Positions 35,545 through 47,100 of a stretch of 64,000 nt of DNA are shown one piece after another (the stretch's first letter is position 1; each line of letters begins with the position of its first letter). The DNA is taken from the NCBI RefSeq assembly GCF_945859705.1, contig NC_079134.1:33928576-33992575 (forward strand), written 5' to 3'. Under the pieces are notes generated by a model. It searched no databases. It was given only the letters and a program-made list of their open reading frames with translations, and was not told where the DNA came from. A program made the translations under genes and the position numbers. The stretch comes from Episyrphus balteatus. Its lineage: Eukaryota; Arthropoda; Insecta; Diptera; Syrphidae.

Positions 35545-36906
35545 AAGCTGAAACACAATCACGCTTTGCCGTCGATTTTGACAACTGCGAAAAGTTCAAC
35601 TATAGAAAATCTGTGTATCCTCACACAATGACGCTTTTCTTACGTACGCTTTTTTTGACAAACGTAAGGAAACGTAAGAAAGCGAGCAAAAGTTCAACCA
35701 GACTGAACTTTTGCTCGCTTTCTGACATTTAACAGACATAGTTACAGTCACCCACATTATTATTGCTCCAAATGTGAATAAAAAAAAATAAATTATTGCA
35801 AAATTATGTTTGTTTTTTAATTTCTCTATATAGATTTTGCACAAAAAAACGACATCGAAATATTTTAAATCAAAACAATTTATACGTATTAAAAACAAAA
35901 AAAAATTAATGATGTTTTAGACTGAGTTTTATTGTTAAAAACAATATATTTTGATTGGTTTTGTTTTTATAACTATAGGATTAAAAGCTGAAACACAATC
36001 ACGCTTTAGGGCGTCGCTTCGTTGCGTTACGTTGAGAAATCCTCGAAGCGCGCTTCTGTCACTTTGACTTTGAACAGCTGATTGCAACATAAAATCTGCT
36101 GTCAAATTAAAAAAAACACAGTCACTCCCAAAATTATTGGGCCAAGTCTTTATCTTGATTTAATTGTGGAAAAATGAAAAAGGATATTAATATGTTTAAA
36201 AAATGCATAGAAATTTGTTTATTCTTTAATCCTATAGTTATAAAAACAAAACCAATCAAAATATATTGTTTTTAACAATAAAACTCAGTCTAAAACATCA
36301 TTAATTTTTTTTTGTTTTTAATACGTAAATTGTTTTGATTTAAAATATCTCGATGTCGTTTTTTTGTGCAAAAACTATATAGAGAAATTAAAAAACACAC
36401 ATAGTATTGCAATAATTTATTTTTTTTTATTCACATTTGGCGCAATAATAATGTGGGTGACTGTAACTATGTCTGTTAAATGTCAAAAAGCGAGCAAAAG
36501 TTCAGTCTGGTTGAACTTTTGCTCGCTTTCTTACGTTTCCTTACGTTTGTCAAAAAAAGCGTACGTAAGAAAAGCGTCATTGTGTGAGGATACACAGATT
36601 TCCTATAGTTGAACTTTTCGCAGTTGTCAAAATCGACGGCAAAGCGTGATTGTGTTTCAGCTTTAAAGAATAAACAAATTTTTATGAATTTTTTAAACAC
36701 ATTAATATCCTTTTTCATTTTTCCACAATTAAATCAAGATAAAGACTTGGCCCAATAATTTTGTGAGTGACTGTGTTTTTTTTATTTGACAGCAGATTTT
36801 ATGTTGCAATCAGTTGTTCAAAGTCAAAGTGACAGAAGCGCGCTTTGAGGATTTCTCAACGTAACGCAACGAAGCGACGCCCTAAAGCGTGATTGTGATT
36901 CAGCTT
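35545..36906. mobile_element. MITE family X, outer copy, split by a second X
   Basis: The outer copy runs 35545-35984 and 36667-36906, about 680 bp when the insert is removed. Ends AAGCTGAAACACAATCACGC and its inverted copy are flanked by TAA at 35542-35544 and 36907-36909. It reads in the opposite orientation to the inner copy. The short open frames in its arms, mirrored at 35596-35898 and 36364-36612, are inverted copies of one another and do not look like proteins. Confidence 0.9.
35985..36663. mobile_element. MITE family X, inner copy (679 bp) inserted in the outer copy
   Basis: Same ends AAGCTGAAACACAATCACGC. Flanked by TAA at 35982-35984 and 36664-36666; removing the element and one TAA restores a continuous outer copy whose junction (CTATAGGATTAAAGAATAAA) is the reverse complement of the intact junction seen inside the inner copy. 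The left arm carries GGGCGTCGCTTCGTTGCGTT, the right arm GTTGAACTTTTCGCAGTTGT. Confidence 0.93.
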
Positions 36907-37186
36907 TAAAAACTTTTCATCAACTTTTTTGTTGAAAATTTGATTTTTGTTTCCAATTTTTTTCAACAAAAAATTTCAAATCGAAAAATTAATATTATTC
37001 TTACTCGTAACACAAGAACGAATATTTTTACAAAATGCTATTAAAAACCAGCGAGTTTTGTTAACAAAATAGTTTTTGACATTTTTCTCAACATTTTGAG
37101 GTTATGTTAAAAATTGATGCATAATATGTAGATATTTTAATTATCTACAGCTTCATTAAATAAATTTGTTTGAGAAGAGGGGTTTT

Positions 37187-37695
37187 TTTGATGCAAAGAT
37201 AAAAAACAGGGTTGTCAGCTCTCAGGTTTAAAGAGGAAGGTAAATTTTTGTTAAAATTGCAGTTGTCTGTTTTTTTTTTGTATTCTAATACTAAATTAAA
37301 GTTTTATTTTTTTTTGCTTAAAATTGCCATTTAAAATATTACGAAAAGCAGGGGAGCCAGGCTTTCAATTTACGATTCCGAAAACTAAAAATTAAAAAAA
37401 AAAAATATTTTAAAACATCGGCAACACTTGCAGTTTTGAATTATATTTTTTTTTTAAAGCCAGAACTCCACATTAAATTATAAATTTTAAATGAAATTAT
37501 TTCAAGCATTGGTTTTTGAAATAATCTTAAATTGAAAGCCTGGCAACCCCTGCTTGCGGCTATGTTTTAAATGGCGACCCTGGTTTAATTTAATAGGAAA
37601 AATAAAACTTAAATTTATATTAAATACAATTAAAAAAATAAACATATGACTACAATTTTGGCAACCCTAATTTTTTTTAATCTTTGCATCATTTT
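37187..37695. repeat. Nested inverted repeats, probable MITE within MITE
   Basis: Outer arms: GATGCAAAGATAAAAAACAG plus GGTTG on the left and CAACCCTAATTTTTTTTAAT with CTTTGCATC on the right. Inner arms at about 37350-37552: CAGGGGAGCCAGGCTTTCAA and TTGAAAGCCTGGCAACCCCT with final G. Target duplications are not clear for either. Confidence 0.55.
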
Positions 37696-38441
37696 CTTTA
37701 AAGTGACGAACATTTCATCAAAAAACAGATACCTGCAGAATAGAGTGGTGGGATCTTAAACCCATCCTAAATTTCCTAAATTTCTTCATTACTCATTTTC
37801 TGAAAATATTTTCTTTAACAAGTATTTACGTAGGTAAACCTAGTTTCGATTGCTAGACTAGTTTCTTTTTTTTAAATATGAAATTTTGAGATATTCAACG
37901 AATTTATCCTCGTGTCAGAGTTAGCCCCAAACTTAAAAATGCTTCTTTTACTATATTAGAGCAAGTTCGTGTAACACAATCAATCGTTTTATGTTTTGAT
38001 TTATTACGAGATATCAAATTGATTTAAAAAATCAAAATCACTGCACTTCTTGTTAACAACATCATGTTCACCAGCTTGTGTTTGTGTATATGGTTGCTTC
38101 TGCTGTGTCCCTTGGAAGATTAAACTTATTTTTAGAAAAATGCATAAAATGTAATGATCAAACAGATTTCTGCAGAGATTATAACATAACGTAAAGCATA
38201 CAATAGGACTTACAAACTTACTTGTATATCTAATATGTGGATACTAAACTACTGTCGTCAAACTGTTTTTTTTTTTTTAGAATTAATAATCATTTTTATA
38301 AAAAAAAAACAAAACCGAGGTTTACCGAGGAACAAAACTAGGTTTTATGGTTTTTCTCATAGTTCCGCTTCCTTTTTGGAGGTCCGTAAAAACACACGAA
38401 TTCCTATTAGGCCAGTCATTATGCCGGAAAAAACGGCTTAG
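37696..38441. other. No gene recognised
   Basis: AT-rich sequence. An eroded family T end (AGAGCAAGTTCGTGTAACAC) is seen at about 37970. Nothing coding. Confidence 0.4.
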
Positions 38442-39228
38442 AATGACCGAGAAAGCTAAATTTTTGGATATGTTGTAGGGGATGCTTAAAAAAGCTTTGA
38501 GATACGAAAATTTTACAAGGAGCTTTTTTGTAGCTTTTACCATGTTCTACAATTTAGGCACACACATTTTTTACGTATCATGAACCGTTTTCGAGATATC
38601 GATCAAAAAAGTAAAAAATTTACGATATGCGATTTGTTTTTTGACATAATCTATTTTTTGGTGATAAATATCCAAAAAAAATATTATAATCAAATTGGTA
38701 GACACTGTTCAGACCTACAATTTCGTATTTTTGTTTTTTTTTGACAAAAATTACGACATGAATGATTTTTGTTTTCACAACCGAACGAGCGGCTTGCTTG
38801 GCGATGGGTGCAGACTTTGCGGACGGCTGGAGGTCGTAATTTTTGTCAAAAAAAAAAACAAAAATACGAAATTGTAGGTCTGAACAGGGTCTACCAATTT
38901 GATTTTATAATTTTTTTGGATATTTATAAGATAATATATAGATAATGTCAAAAAACAAATCGCATATCGTAAATTTTTGACTTTTTTGATCGATATCTCG
39001 AAAACGGTTCATGATACGCAACAAATGTGTATGCATAAATTGTAGAACATGGTAAAAGCTACAAAAAAGCTCCTTGTAAAATTTTCGTATCTCAAGGGAT
39101 AGCCGAGTTATTGTCAAAAAAATTATTGCGGAAAAAGCTCATAGAAAAAGCTCTTGGTCCAAAACTTCAAGTTAAGCTTTTTTAAGCATCCCCTACAACA
39201 TATCCAAAATTTAGCTTTCTCGGTCATT
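38442..39228. repeat. Long inverted repeat, arms over 300 bp, 75-bp loop
   Basis: AATGACCGAGAAAGCTAAAT at 38442 pairs with its complement ending at 39228. Pairing continues through CATCCCCTACAACATATCC, GAACCGTTTTCGAGATATCG and CAATTTGATTATAAT-like words up to a loop at about 38758-38832 that is unusually GC-rich (CGAGCGGCTTGCTTGGCGAT). The right arm has about 80 extra bases (39096-39177). A transcript would fold into a long hairpin. No target duplication could be read. Confidence 0.88.
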
Positions 39229-40257
39229 TTGCATTTCCAAATGGAAAAATTACCTCATAAAAAAGTCGGATTTCTTAAGAAAAAAAAATTTATCTCGGTT
39301 ATTTATGGAATATTCCCAACAATGTTATACCATTTTGAAAAGAGAATTGAACACACCAACTTTTAAGGCAACTTGCCGAAACATTGTAGTGCATTTTTTT
39401 TACACTACGGCTCATTGAATTAGAGTCATGTAAAAATTTTTAGTACTAAGTTGGGTAAAAAAGTAATATTTTCTTTAAAACTGATACAGCTGAGTTAAAA
39501 TTTTTGAATGCATTTGATAGCAGGGTTATTTAAGGTCCCGTAACAGAAGAAAAAAATGAGGTAAATTAAGATTCGTAGTCACGGCACATGAAAAACCGTC
39601 ACAGGGTGACCATTTTTTCGACTTTTTTTTTCAAATGCCCATAACTCCCAAAATATATGGCTGCGATTTTTTTTATCATTTTTCTGATATCTGTCACCAC
39701 CTACCCTATCTACCGTTTTCGTTTCGACGTTAACTTTTGGGACACCCTGTATAATGACTGGACTATATGAATTCTGAAAAATCTTACTTACTTAGGGACT
39801 GATTTCATTACTCAAATACATTAATGAAATTATTGAAACAATATAATTCTGGACTAAAATATGTATGAACTACTTACCTTGCCTTAAACTTTTTTATGCA
39901 CTCGAGTAAAAAAAACAAAAAAAAATAATGCATGAGTTGCATCTACGTATGCGCATACTTAGACAGGGTAAAAAAAGCATTTCTTATCATTAACATTACA
40001 AGTAGCAAATTGCACAAACTTTCAAACACTTTCATATAATAGATTCACATAAAAATAGAATTTTAAATAAACCCTCAAGTCTTTTTGCCACTTAACCTGG
40101 ATTGAGTAGGTAGGTATATGAAGCAAAAATAAAAACCTACAAGAAAAATCTGATTTGTTGCTAATTTTTCTTTAGTTTTAATCGAAGACTTTGCCTATGA
40201 AGGTTGTTGTGATTATAACAATAAATTAATAAATTTATTATTAATTAAGAAAAAAAA
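39229..40257. other. Intergenic, upstream of the MADF-BESS gene
   Basis: Contains a dispersed repeat end, ACTTTTGGGACACCCTGTAT, at about 39735, matching the motif at 16783 in reverse complement. No exon seen. Confidence 0.4.
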
Positions 40258-41894
40258 ATGTCACCAGTTATTGGTGGTTCGAAAGCATTTTGGACAGATT
40301 TTATTAAAACCTATGAATCTCTGCCAGTTCTTTGGAATGTTAAAAGTGAAATTTATAAAAATCGTCAACTAAAAGATGAAGCTTATGAAATACTTGTTTT
40401 GAAATTAAAAACTATTGAACCAAATGCTAATCGTGAAATTGTTAGAAGAAAAATTAACAGTTTAAGATGTAGTTATCGACGGGAATGGAATAAAATTAAA
40501 GAAAGTTGTCAAAATGTTGTTTTACCTGACACAAATTGCTTCTATAAGACTTCTTTGTGGTATTTTGAATTGATGAATTTTTTAAGTGATCATGAAAAAC
40601 TAGATGAAAGGGTGGTTTTTAAAGAGGAAATGTTGGTATGTTTTTTGGGAGCGGGTCAAAATTCTGTTTATAAAAATTCTAAATTTTTTTTATTCTGTTT
40701 CTCAAAATTCTGCTTTTCAAAACTCTGCCAGCTATTTTTTGAACAACAAAATTTTGCTAATTCTGCTTTTTGTATATATAAAATATATACATCTCATTTA
40801 AGTTTGGCACTTTCCTAACTGTTTGCTTTTAACTGTCATCTATCACAAATATTTTTCGGACTGCTTTTTAACATTTTCCAAAACCCTTTTATAATTTTTT
40901 GTAGAGTTTTGTAAAACAGAATTTTGTAAAACAGAATTTTGAAAAGCAGAATTTTGAAGAACAGAATTTTGAAAACAGAATTCTGACCCCGGCAGAATTT
41001 TGACACCATCCAATGTTTTTTTTTAAATATTCAAAAGCCAGTTTTTGAAGGTTTTTGAAGTAAGTAGAAAAATTCGTGTTGTTTCGAATATTTCAGAAAC
41101 TTTTGAAAAAAAAATATAGCCTATGTCCATCTCTGAACTGAAATGTGTACCTCCACCAAGTTTCATTAACATCAGATTAGTATAAAAGCCTGTAGCCCCA
41201 AAAATTTTAGATTTCTTAAAACTGCCTATTAATAAAATTAACGGTATTTTTGTTATTTTATTTCCAGGATACTTCTACACGAAAGCCTTCATTAAGGGTT
41301 CCATCACCAGTTTCCTCCGAATCGGAATCAATAGTTGCTGCATCAAACTCATCTCATGTCGAACCAGCTGCCAGTTCAACACCTGGCCCAAGCAACCAGT
41401 TTGTCGAAGTCGAGACACCTGCTTTCAAAAAGATAAAATTAACCCGAGAAGTCCCATACACTGAAGGTTATCTCGAAGAATCTACTCCATTTGTACCTAA
41501 AAGTTCACAACTTAGAAAATCTTCACCACCACCGCCTGCACCTGCACCAAAGCAACGAGCAAATCCACCTCAAAAACCACGTCCACCACCAAATCCACGT
41601 GTACATCAGGAAGAAGGACAACAACAACAACACATTTGTTCGACATGTCCATGTATTGCTGCACAAGAAAATGAATATGATAAAATTGGCAAAGCTTGGG
41701 CATCCGAATTGAAGCTAATGACTTTGGATCAACAGATATTTGCTAAACGAGCAATTGCTGAAATTATATTCGAAGGTCAATTAGGTGGATTGAGTCGAAA
41801 TTCTGTGCTACAACGTCGAGGAGGAGATGGTGATCCGTTTGTTGAAGAAGCCGAATATATATTTGAAAAAACTGAACCAACGAGTGTAATTTAA
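40258..41894 (+). CDS. MADF-BESS domain transcription factor, two exons
   Basis: Exons 40258-40635 (donor GTATGT) and 41268-41894 (acceptor TTTCCAG) join in phase 0 to give 334 residues. An in-frame TAA lies just upstream of the ATG. Residues about 8-112 form a MADF domain: FWTDFIKTYESLPVLW, then DEAYEILVLKLKTIEPNAN, IVRRKINSLRCSYRREWNKI and WYFELMNFLSDH. The middle is Ser/Pro-rich with a poly-Pro stretch (about 211-237), Gln run and HICSTCPC. Residues about 266-300 match a BESS motif (WASELKLMTLDQQIFAKRAI followed by AEIIFEG). MADF binds DNA and BESS mediates protein contacts in insect regulators such as Adf-1 and Stwl. The intron contains a CAGAATTTTG inverted-repeat element. Confidence 0.92.
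40655..41003. repeat. Inverted repeat rich in CAGAATTTTG, in the MADF-BESS intron
   Basis: GTCAAAATTCTG at the left and CAGAATTTTGAC at the right end bound a tract. Its left half has repeated AAAATTCTG words and its right half six copies of CAGAATTTTG variants. It is likely a MITE with subterminal repeats; no clear duplication. Confidence 0.6.
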
Positions 41895-42005
41895 TTTCTT
41901 TATATTATATCAGTTGTGCATTTTTAATGTTAAGTTTGTTAATTATAAGGATACTAATTTAAGTAACTTAATTTCTTATGTATAAAAATTACACTTCCAT
42001 TTGTA

Positions 42006-42011
42006 AATAAA
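42006..42011 (+). promoter_or_regulatory. Polyadenylation signal of the MADF-BESS gene
   Basis: AATAAA lies 112 bp after the stop codon, well placed for 3' end formation. Confidence 0.6.
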
Positions 42012-42231
42012 ATATATTGAACATTCTAATTTTCATTAAAATAATTCAGTTTGTATACAAAAATCGCCAAAAAAAAATTAACAATTAAAAAGAAAAATAA
42101 ACCATTTTCTATATAACTTATATAGAAATTCTATTAAAATAAATTGAATTTGACGGATCTGTTTCTTTGGGAGTTAATCAGGATAAGGTTTGTTATAATT
42201 ATGAAATAGAATCGAGTTTTATTATTTTTTT

Positions 42232-42309
42232 TATGTTGCATGTTGAATGTTGCATGTTGCATGTTGCATTTTGCATGTTGCATGTTGCATGTGGCATGTT
42301 GCATGTGGC
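42232..42309. repeat. 7-bp minisatellite (ATGTTGC)n
   Basis: About eleven units of ATGTTGC with variants ATTTTGC, ATGTTGA and ATGTGGC. Frames through it are artefacts. Confidence 0.9.
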
Positions 42310-42904
42310 GACACAACGCGACACGACAACAGACGAACTGAATGAAATAGCTGTGGTGGGGCCCTTTTTATAGCAAAATCCTCTCATCAAAATATTTAAT
42401 TTAATTTAGTTGGTGTATAATAGAGCACGAAAATGCTGCCAACACTATTCTTGGGGCTCTGGAGAAAGTGGAATTCAGTCAGGAAATATACCCTAAGGCC
42501 CATTCCATAGCCCGTAGTGGTAACTCTTTGAGAACCGTGTTTTAATGGCCTCCTAAACTAAAATTTTTCTTTTACAGACAGCTTTATAAATTGTGATATT
42601 GTTGGTGTTGGTTGGTAGGACGTGAACAGGAAAAAAAAAATCATCACAAAGACACATGTTCCAAAAAAGGCTACCATAGTACTTTTATTAATCAGATTTT
42701 ACTTTAGGTAGGTAGGTAGGTACATAGATTTTAGTAATTTTTTTTTAAACGTCTTGTGCTCTGTATCTGTAGGGGCTACATGTCCCGGGCCCTGTTACAT
42801 AGATACAGAGGTAGCTACGGCCCTGTAGTATATGCCTATTTATTCATAACTAACTTATAAAGTAAAATACTATAGTACAGGTAAAATAGGCATTTAAAAG
42901 AAAA
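42310..42904. other. No gene recognised
   Basis: Intergenic; holds a short (TAGG)n run at 42706-42721 and a repeated ACATGTCCCGGGCCCTG / GGCCCTGTAG motif near 42780-42830. Confidence 0.4.
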
Positions 42905-44010
42905 AAAAACTGTTACACTCATGAAACTTGGCAAAAAGTTTGCTTTTGGGATAAGACCCAAGTACAAAAAAGTCAATAAAAAAAAGTTGGGTGGAAGGGT
43001 GTTTTTTCGCGGACAAGAGGGAGGGGGTGAAGGTCAAAAATATACTGAAAAAAATTGTTATTATCATCATATGACACATGTTTTCAAGGTATTTTTTGAT
43101 GCTGATTCTAATGACATAAAAGTAAAGTCAATACGATTGCTCTAAAAAAAGTTATAGCCCATTGAAAACAAGGGTGCTTGTTTTTCTACTTTAACAGGTA
43201 AAATATAACCGAAACCCATGGGAAAAACACGCTACACTGATGAAATTCGGGGTGAAGGTTTTAGGGTGTTTTTTTGATGGGTTAAGTTGTGTGTGTGAGG
43301 AAGGTATCATAACAGCTGACTTAAATTTTATTAATTTTTAAAACTTGGTGTAAATGTTTTGGTTGGTAGAAAAATTAAGAATCTATAAAGTGTACAAAAT
43401 TGTTTTGAGTGAAAGGGTGTTTTTTTAAGAAATGATGAAATTCGGGATTAATACCACAAAAACTAGGAAAAAATTATTACACCAATGAAAATTGGTAAAA
43501 ATGTTTCATCTATAACAGAAACCAAGTACAGTCTATACAAACATTTTAGGTTAAAGGGTGTTTTTTTGGGAAATAGGAAAAAATCCACGATAAGTCCGAT
43601 AAAATCAGTGGTATAAATAGCACCCTTACGAAATTCATTGAATATGTTCTCTTTCCCATGGGAATTACGAATAATGTAGGTCTGTACATTTTTTTTATGT
43701 GAAAGGGTGTTTTTTTTTTAGAACTAAAGAAAATATGGGTATAATTGAAAAAGTGTGTAATACTAGAGTAATATTAGTGGTGCCCTACTGAAATTTAGCA
43801 ATAATGTTACTTTTAAGATAAGAAACAAGAACCTAAAGTGTCTATACAAATATCATGGTTAAAAAGGTGTTTTTTTGAGTGAAAACAAAAATGATGGGCC
43901 ACCCTAATGAAATTTGGTAAAAACATTGATTTTGGGATAGAAAGCAAGAATAAAGAGTTTTCATAAAAAAAATTTTGGTGAAAGGGTGTTTTTTTTCGAA
44001 GAGAAAGTAA
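42905..44010. repeat. Diverged tandem array, about 145-bp unit, at least seven units
   Basis: Each unit ends in GTGAAAGGGTGTTTTTTT or a close variant (near 42991, 43257, 43408, 43553, 43702, 43862 and 43983). Each begins with ACNCTNATGAAATTTGGTAA followed by GGGATAGAAACCAAGTA-like words. Spacings are about 120-160 bp, with one of about twice that. A related single unit occurs near 59490 in reverse orientation. Confidence 0.75.
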
Positions 44011-44022
44011 AATCTGCAATTT

Positions 44023-44128
44023 GTCCCAAAAAGCCAATGATTCATTTTATTTATGGTTTTGATGACAAATTAAACATTTATATATAAGTTCTTACACGTT
44101 TTACGCTAATCATTGGCTTTTTGGGACT
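44023..44128. repeat. Short hairpin GTCCCAAAAAGCCAATGATT
   Basis: The 20-mer at 44023-44042 is repeated in reverse complement at 44109-44128 with a 66-bp loop. It lies just downstream of the MMP stop codon, in its probable 3' UTR (TTTATT at 44046-44051 is a minus-strand AATAAA). Confidence 0.75.
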
Positions 44129-44159
44129 ACTATCTTAATCATATAAAATGAATATTTTT

Positions 44160-47100
44160 TCATCCTCTCATTTTACTTCCATACAACGCTTGAATGCCCA
44201 AAATATCATCATCGTCAAGTTTAAATTTTGGATTAAAACCCCTGTATAATGGTGCCATTAAAGCTGTTTTGCTTTTAGAATGTCTCAATCCCAGAGAATG
44301 GCCAATTTCATGAGCTGCCGCTTGAAATAAATTAATGCCACGTCGATTGCCAATTGTCCAATATTCGGCAATATCAAAATAAACATCTCCTCCGCTAACA
44401 GGAAAATACGAACGAGCTAATACTTTGCCAGGACCATCAAAAGGATCACCATTTTCTATATCATCAAAACTATAAAAAAATAATATTAAAATATTTTTAA
44501 AATTTGGAAATAAAATGAAAGTGTTACCGAACTTCAATGTCGACCGATCCATTTGTTTTTGCTGTAAAAGTAAGTAAACTATATTCACTCCAAACATTAA
44601 AAGCTTTTGATATTTCATCATCGACATCAGATTTTGCCAGTCTTTTGGGATAATTTGATATTTTATAAGTTAGATTTTTATAAGGCCAACGAGATCCTTG
44701 TAAGACATATCTTTTGGATCGATTTGATATTGTTTGGCAAATACTTTCATCTTGTACGTTTAGCAAAGAACTTTTGTATTTTTGTACTATTTGAAAAGTT
44801 TTATCAAGATCAGCTGTGTTAGAGTGTGTTTTACCAAAATAAGTTAAGTGTTTCTGCAAAATAAAAAAGAAAACTAATGTTAACAAAAATGTTTTTTCAA
44901 AACGTACTATCACTTGTTCAGTATATTTTTACTTGCGATATAGGTATACTATATATCAAGTTATGCATTCGTAAAAAAAAAAAAGTTGAGATAACATTTT
45001 TCCATGACATTACGATGGTAGAGAATGCCAAAAAAGTGGGTCCCGGAAGTCCGTCTGTCTGTCAGTCTGTCAGTCTGTCAGTCTGTCAGTCTGTCAGTCT
45101 GTCAGTCTGTCAGTCTGTCAGTCTGTCAGTCTGTCAGTCTGTCAGTCTGTCAGTCTGTCAGTCTGTCAGTCTGTCAGTCTGTCAGTCTGTCAGTCTGTCA
45201 GTCTGTCAGTCTGTCAGTCTGTCAGTCTGTCAGTCTGTCAGTCTGTCAGTCTGTCAGTCTGTCAGTCTGTCAGTCTGTCAGTCTGTCAGTCTGTCAGTCT
45301 GTCAGTCTGTCAGTCTGTCAGTCTGTCAGTATGTCAGTCTGTCAGTCTGTCAGTCTGTCAGTCTGTCAATCTGTCAGTCTGTCAGTCTGTCAGTCTGTCA
45401 GTCTGTCAGTCTGTCAGTCTGTCTGTCAGTCTGTCAGTCTGTCAGTCTGTCAGTCTGTCAGTCTGTCAGTCTGTCAGTCTGTCAGTCTGTCAGTCTGTCA
45501 GTCTGTCAGTCTGTCAGTCTGTCAGTCTGTCAGTCTGTCAGTCTGTCAGTCTGTCAGTCTGTCAGTCTGTCAGTCTGTCAGTCTGTCAGTCTGTCAGTCT
45601 GTCAGTCTGTCAGTCTGTCAGTCTGTCAGTCTGTCAGTCTGTCAGTCTGTCAGTCTGTCAGTCTGTCAGTCTGTCAGTCTGTCAGTCTGTCAGTCTGTCA
45701 GTCTGTCAGTCTGTCAGTCTGTCAGTCTGTCAGTCTGTCAGTCTGTCAGTCTGTCAGTCTGTCAGTCTGTCAGTCTGTCAGTCTGTCAGTCTGTCAGTCT
45801 GTCAGTCTGTCAGTCTGTCAGTCTGTCAGTCTGTCAGTCTGTCAGTCTGTCAGTCTGTCAGTCTGTCAGTCTGTCAGTCTGTCAGTCTGTCAGTCTGTCA
45901 GTCTGTCAGTCTGTCAGTCTGTCAGTCTGTCAGTCTGTCAGTCTGTCAGTCTGTCAGTCTGTCAGTCTGTCAGTCTGTCAGTCTGTCAGTCTGTCAGTCT
46001 GTCAGTCTGTCAGTCTGTCAGTCTGTCAGTCTGTCAGTCTGTCAGTCTGTCAGTCTGTCAGTCTGTCAGTCTGTCAGTCTGTCAGTCTGTCAGTCTGTCA
46101 GTCTGTCAGTCTGTCAGTCTGTCAGTCTGTCAGTCTGTCAGTCTGTCAGTCTGTCAGTCTGTCAGTCTGTCAGTCTGTCAGTCTGTCAGTCTGTCAGTCT
46201 GTCAGTCTGTCAGTCTGTCAGTCTGTCAGTCTGTCAGTCTGTCAGTCTGTCAGTCTGTCAGTCTGTCAGTCTGTCAGTCTGTCAGTCTGTCAGTCTGTCA
46301 GTCTGTCAGTCTGTCAGTCTGTCAGTCTGTCAGTCTGTCAGTCTGTCAGTCTGTCAGTCTGTCAGTCTGTCAGTCTGTCAGTCTGTCAGTCTGTCAGTCT
46401 GTCTGTCTGTAAACGAAGCTACAGCCTAAAAGGATGCACCGATTGATGTCAAACTTGGTATGTAGCGTTATTTGGAGACTCTCCAGAGGGGTTTTTGGAA
46501 TTAATTTTTTTGGACCAAAAATAACGGTACTTCTTGTCATATACCGATTTTAGTAAAATTGAAATATCTCAAAAACGGCTCCAACGATTTTGTTTAAAAA
46601 ATCCAAATGTGAGTCATAAGCTAAGGTATATCGTTTAATGAAAAATTTTTTTTTTGAAAATCATTATTACCGGTTAGAGCTGTAGAAAATCGTATGTATT
46701 CGTTACTAAATCCGATGTAAGAGATACGAAATAAAGTGATACACTCAATTTGTCCCATTTTGCATCTCGTGTCGGTATCGATCGACACGTATCGGTACTT
46801 TTGTCTCAATTAAAACAGTAGTGCCAAGTTTCAATAATCATTGTGTTGTCGATAATTTATACAGAAATATCAAAAGAGACGTTTTTGTATTTTCTCTATT
46901 TGGCCGAAATATGTATATCCACGACGCAACCAATCTGTTTATGGCCTTGGTGTTAATGGTATTGATATTTAGCTTAAGAATGTACAAAAGTTTTTTGGTT
47001 TTTCAAAAAATTTGTTTATTTTCGGTGCAAAATTTTCAACACAAAAAAAAGCAGAGAAAACGAGGTTTGAAAATCACTCTCAATAAAAAAAATAAATGAA

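Noticed and set aside
35596..36718. Mirrored frames of about 80-100 codons on both strands
   Set aside because: They are the same MITE arm read in inverted copies; the peptide is shared only because the DNA is duplicated.
41491..41712. Frames on both strands overlapping the second MADF-BESS exon
   Set aside because: Shadows of the real exon, which has consistent splice phase, a BESS motif and a proper stop.
42134..42390. Frames rich in His/Met/Cys or Cys/Asn
   Set aside because: Translations of the 7-bp minisatellite.
44877..46446. Plus-strand frames of about 470-510 codons with Ser-Val-Cys-Gln repeats
   Set aside because: They are translations of the GTCTGTCA satellite, which lies in an intron of the antisense MMP gene.
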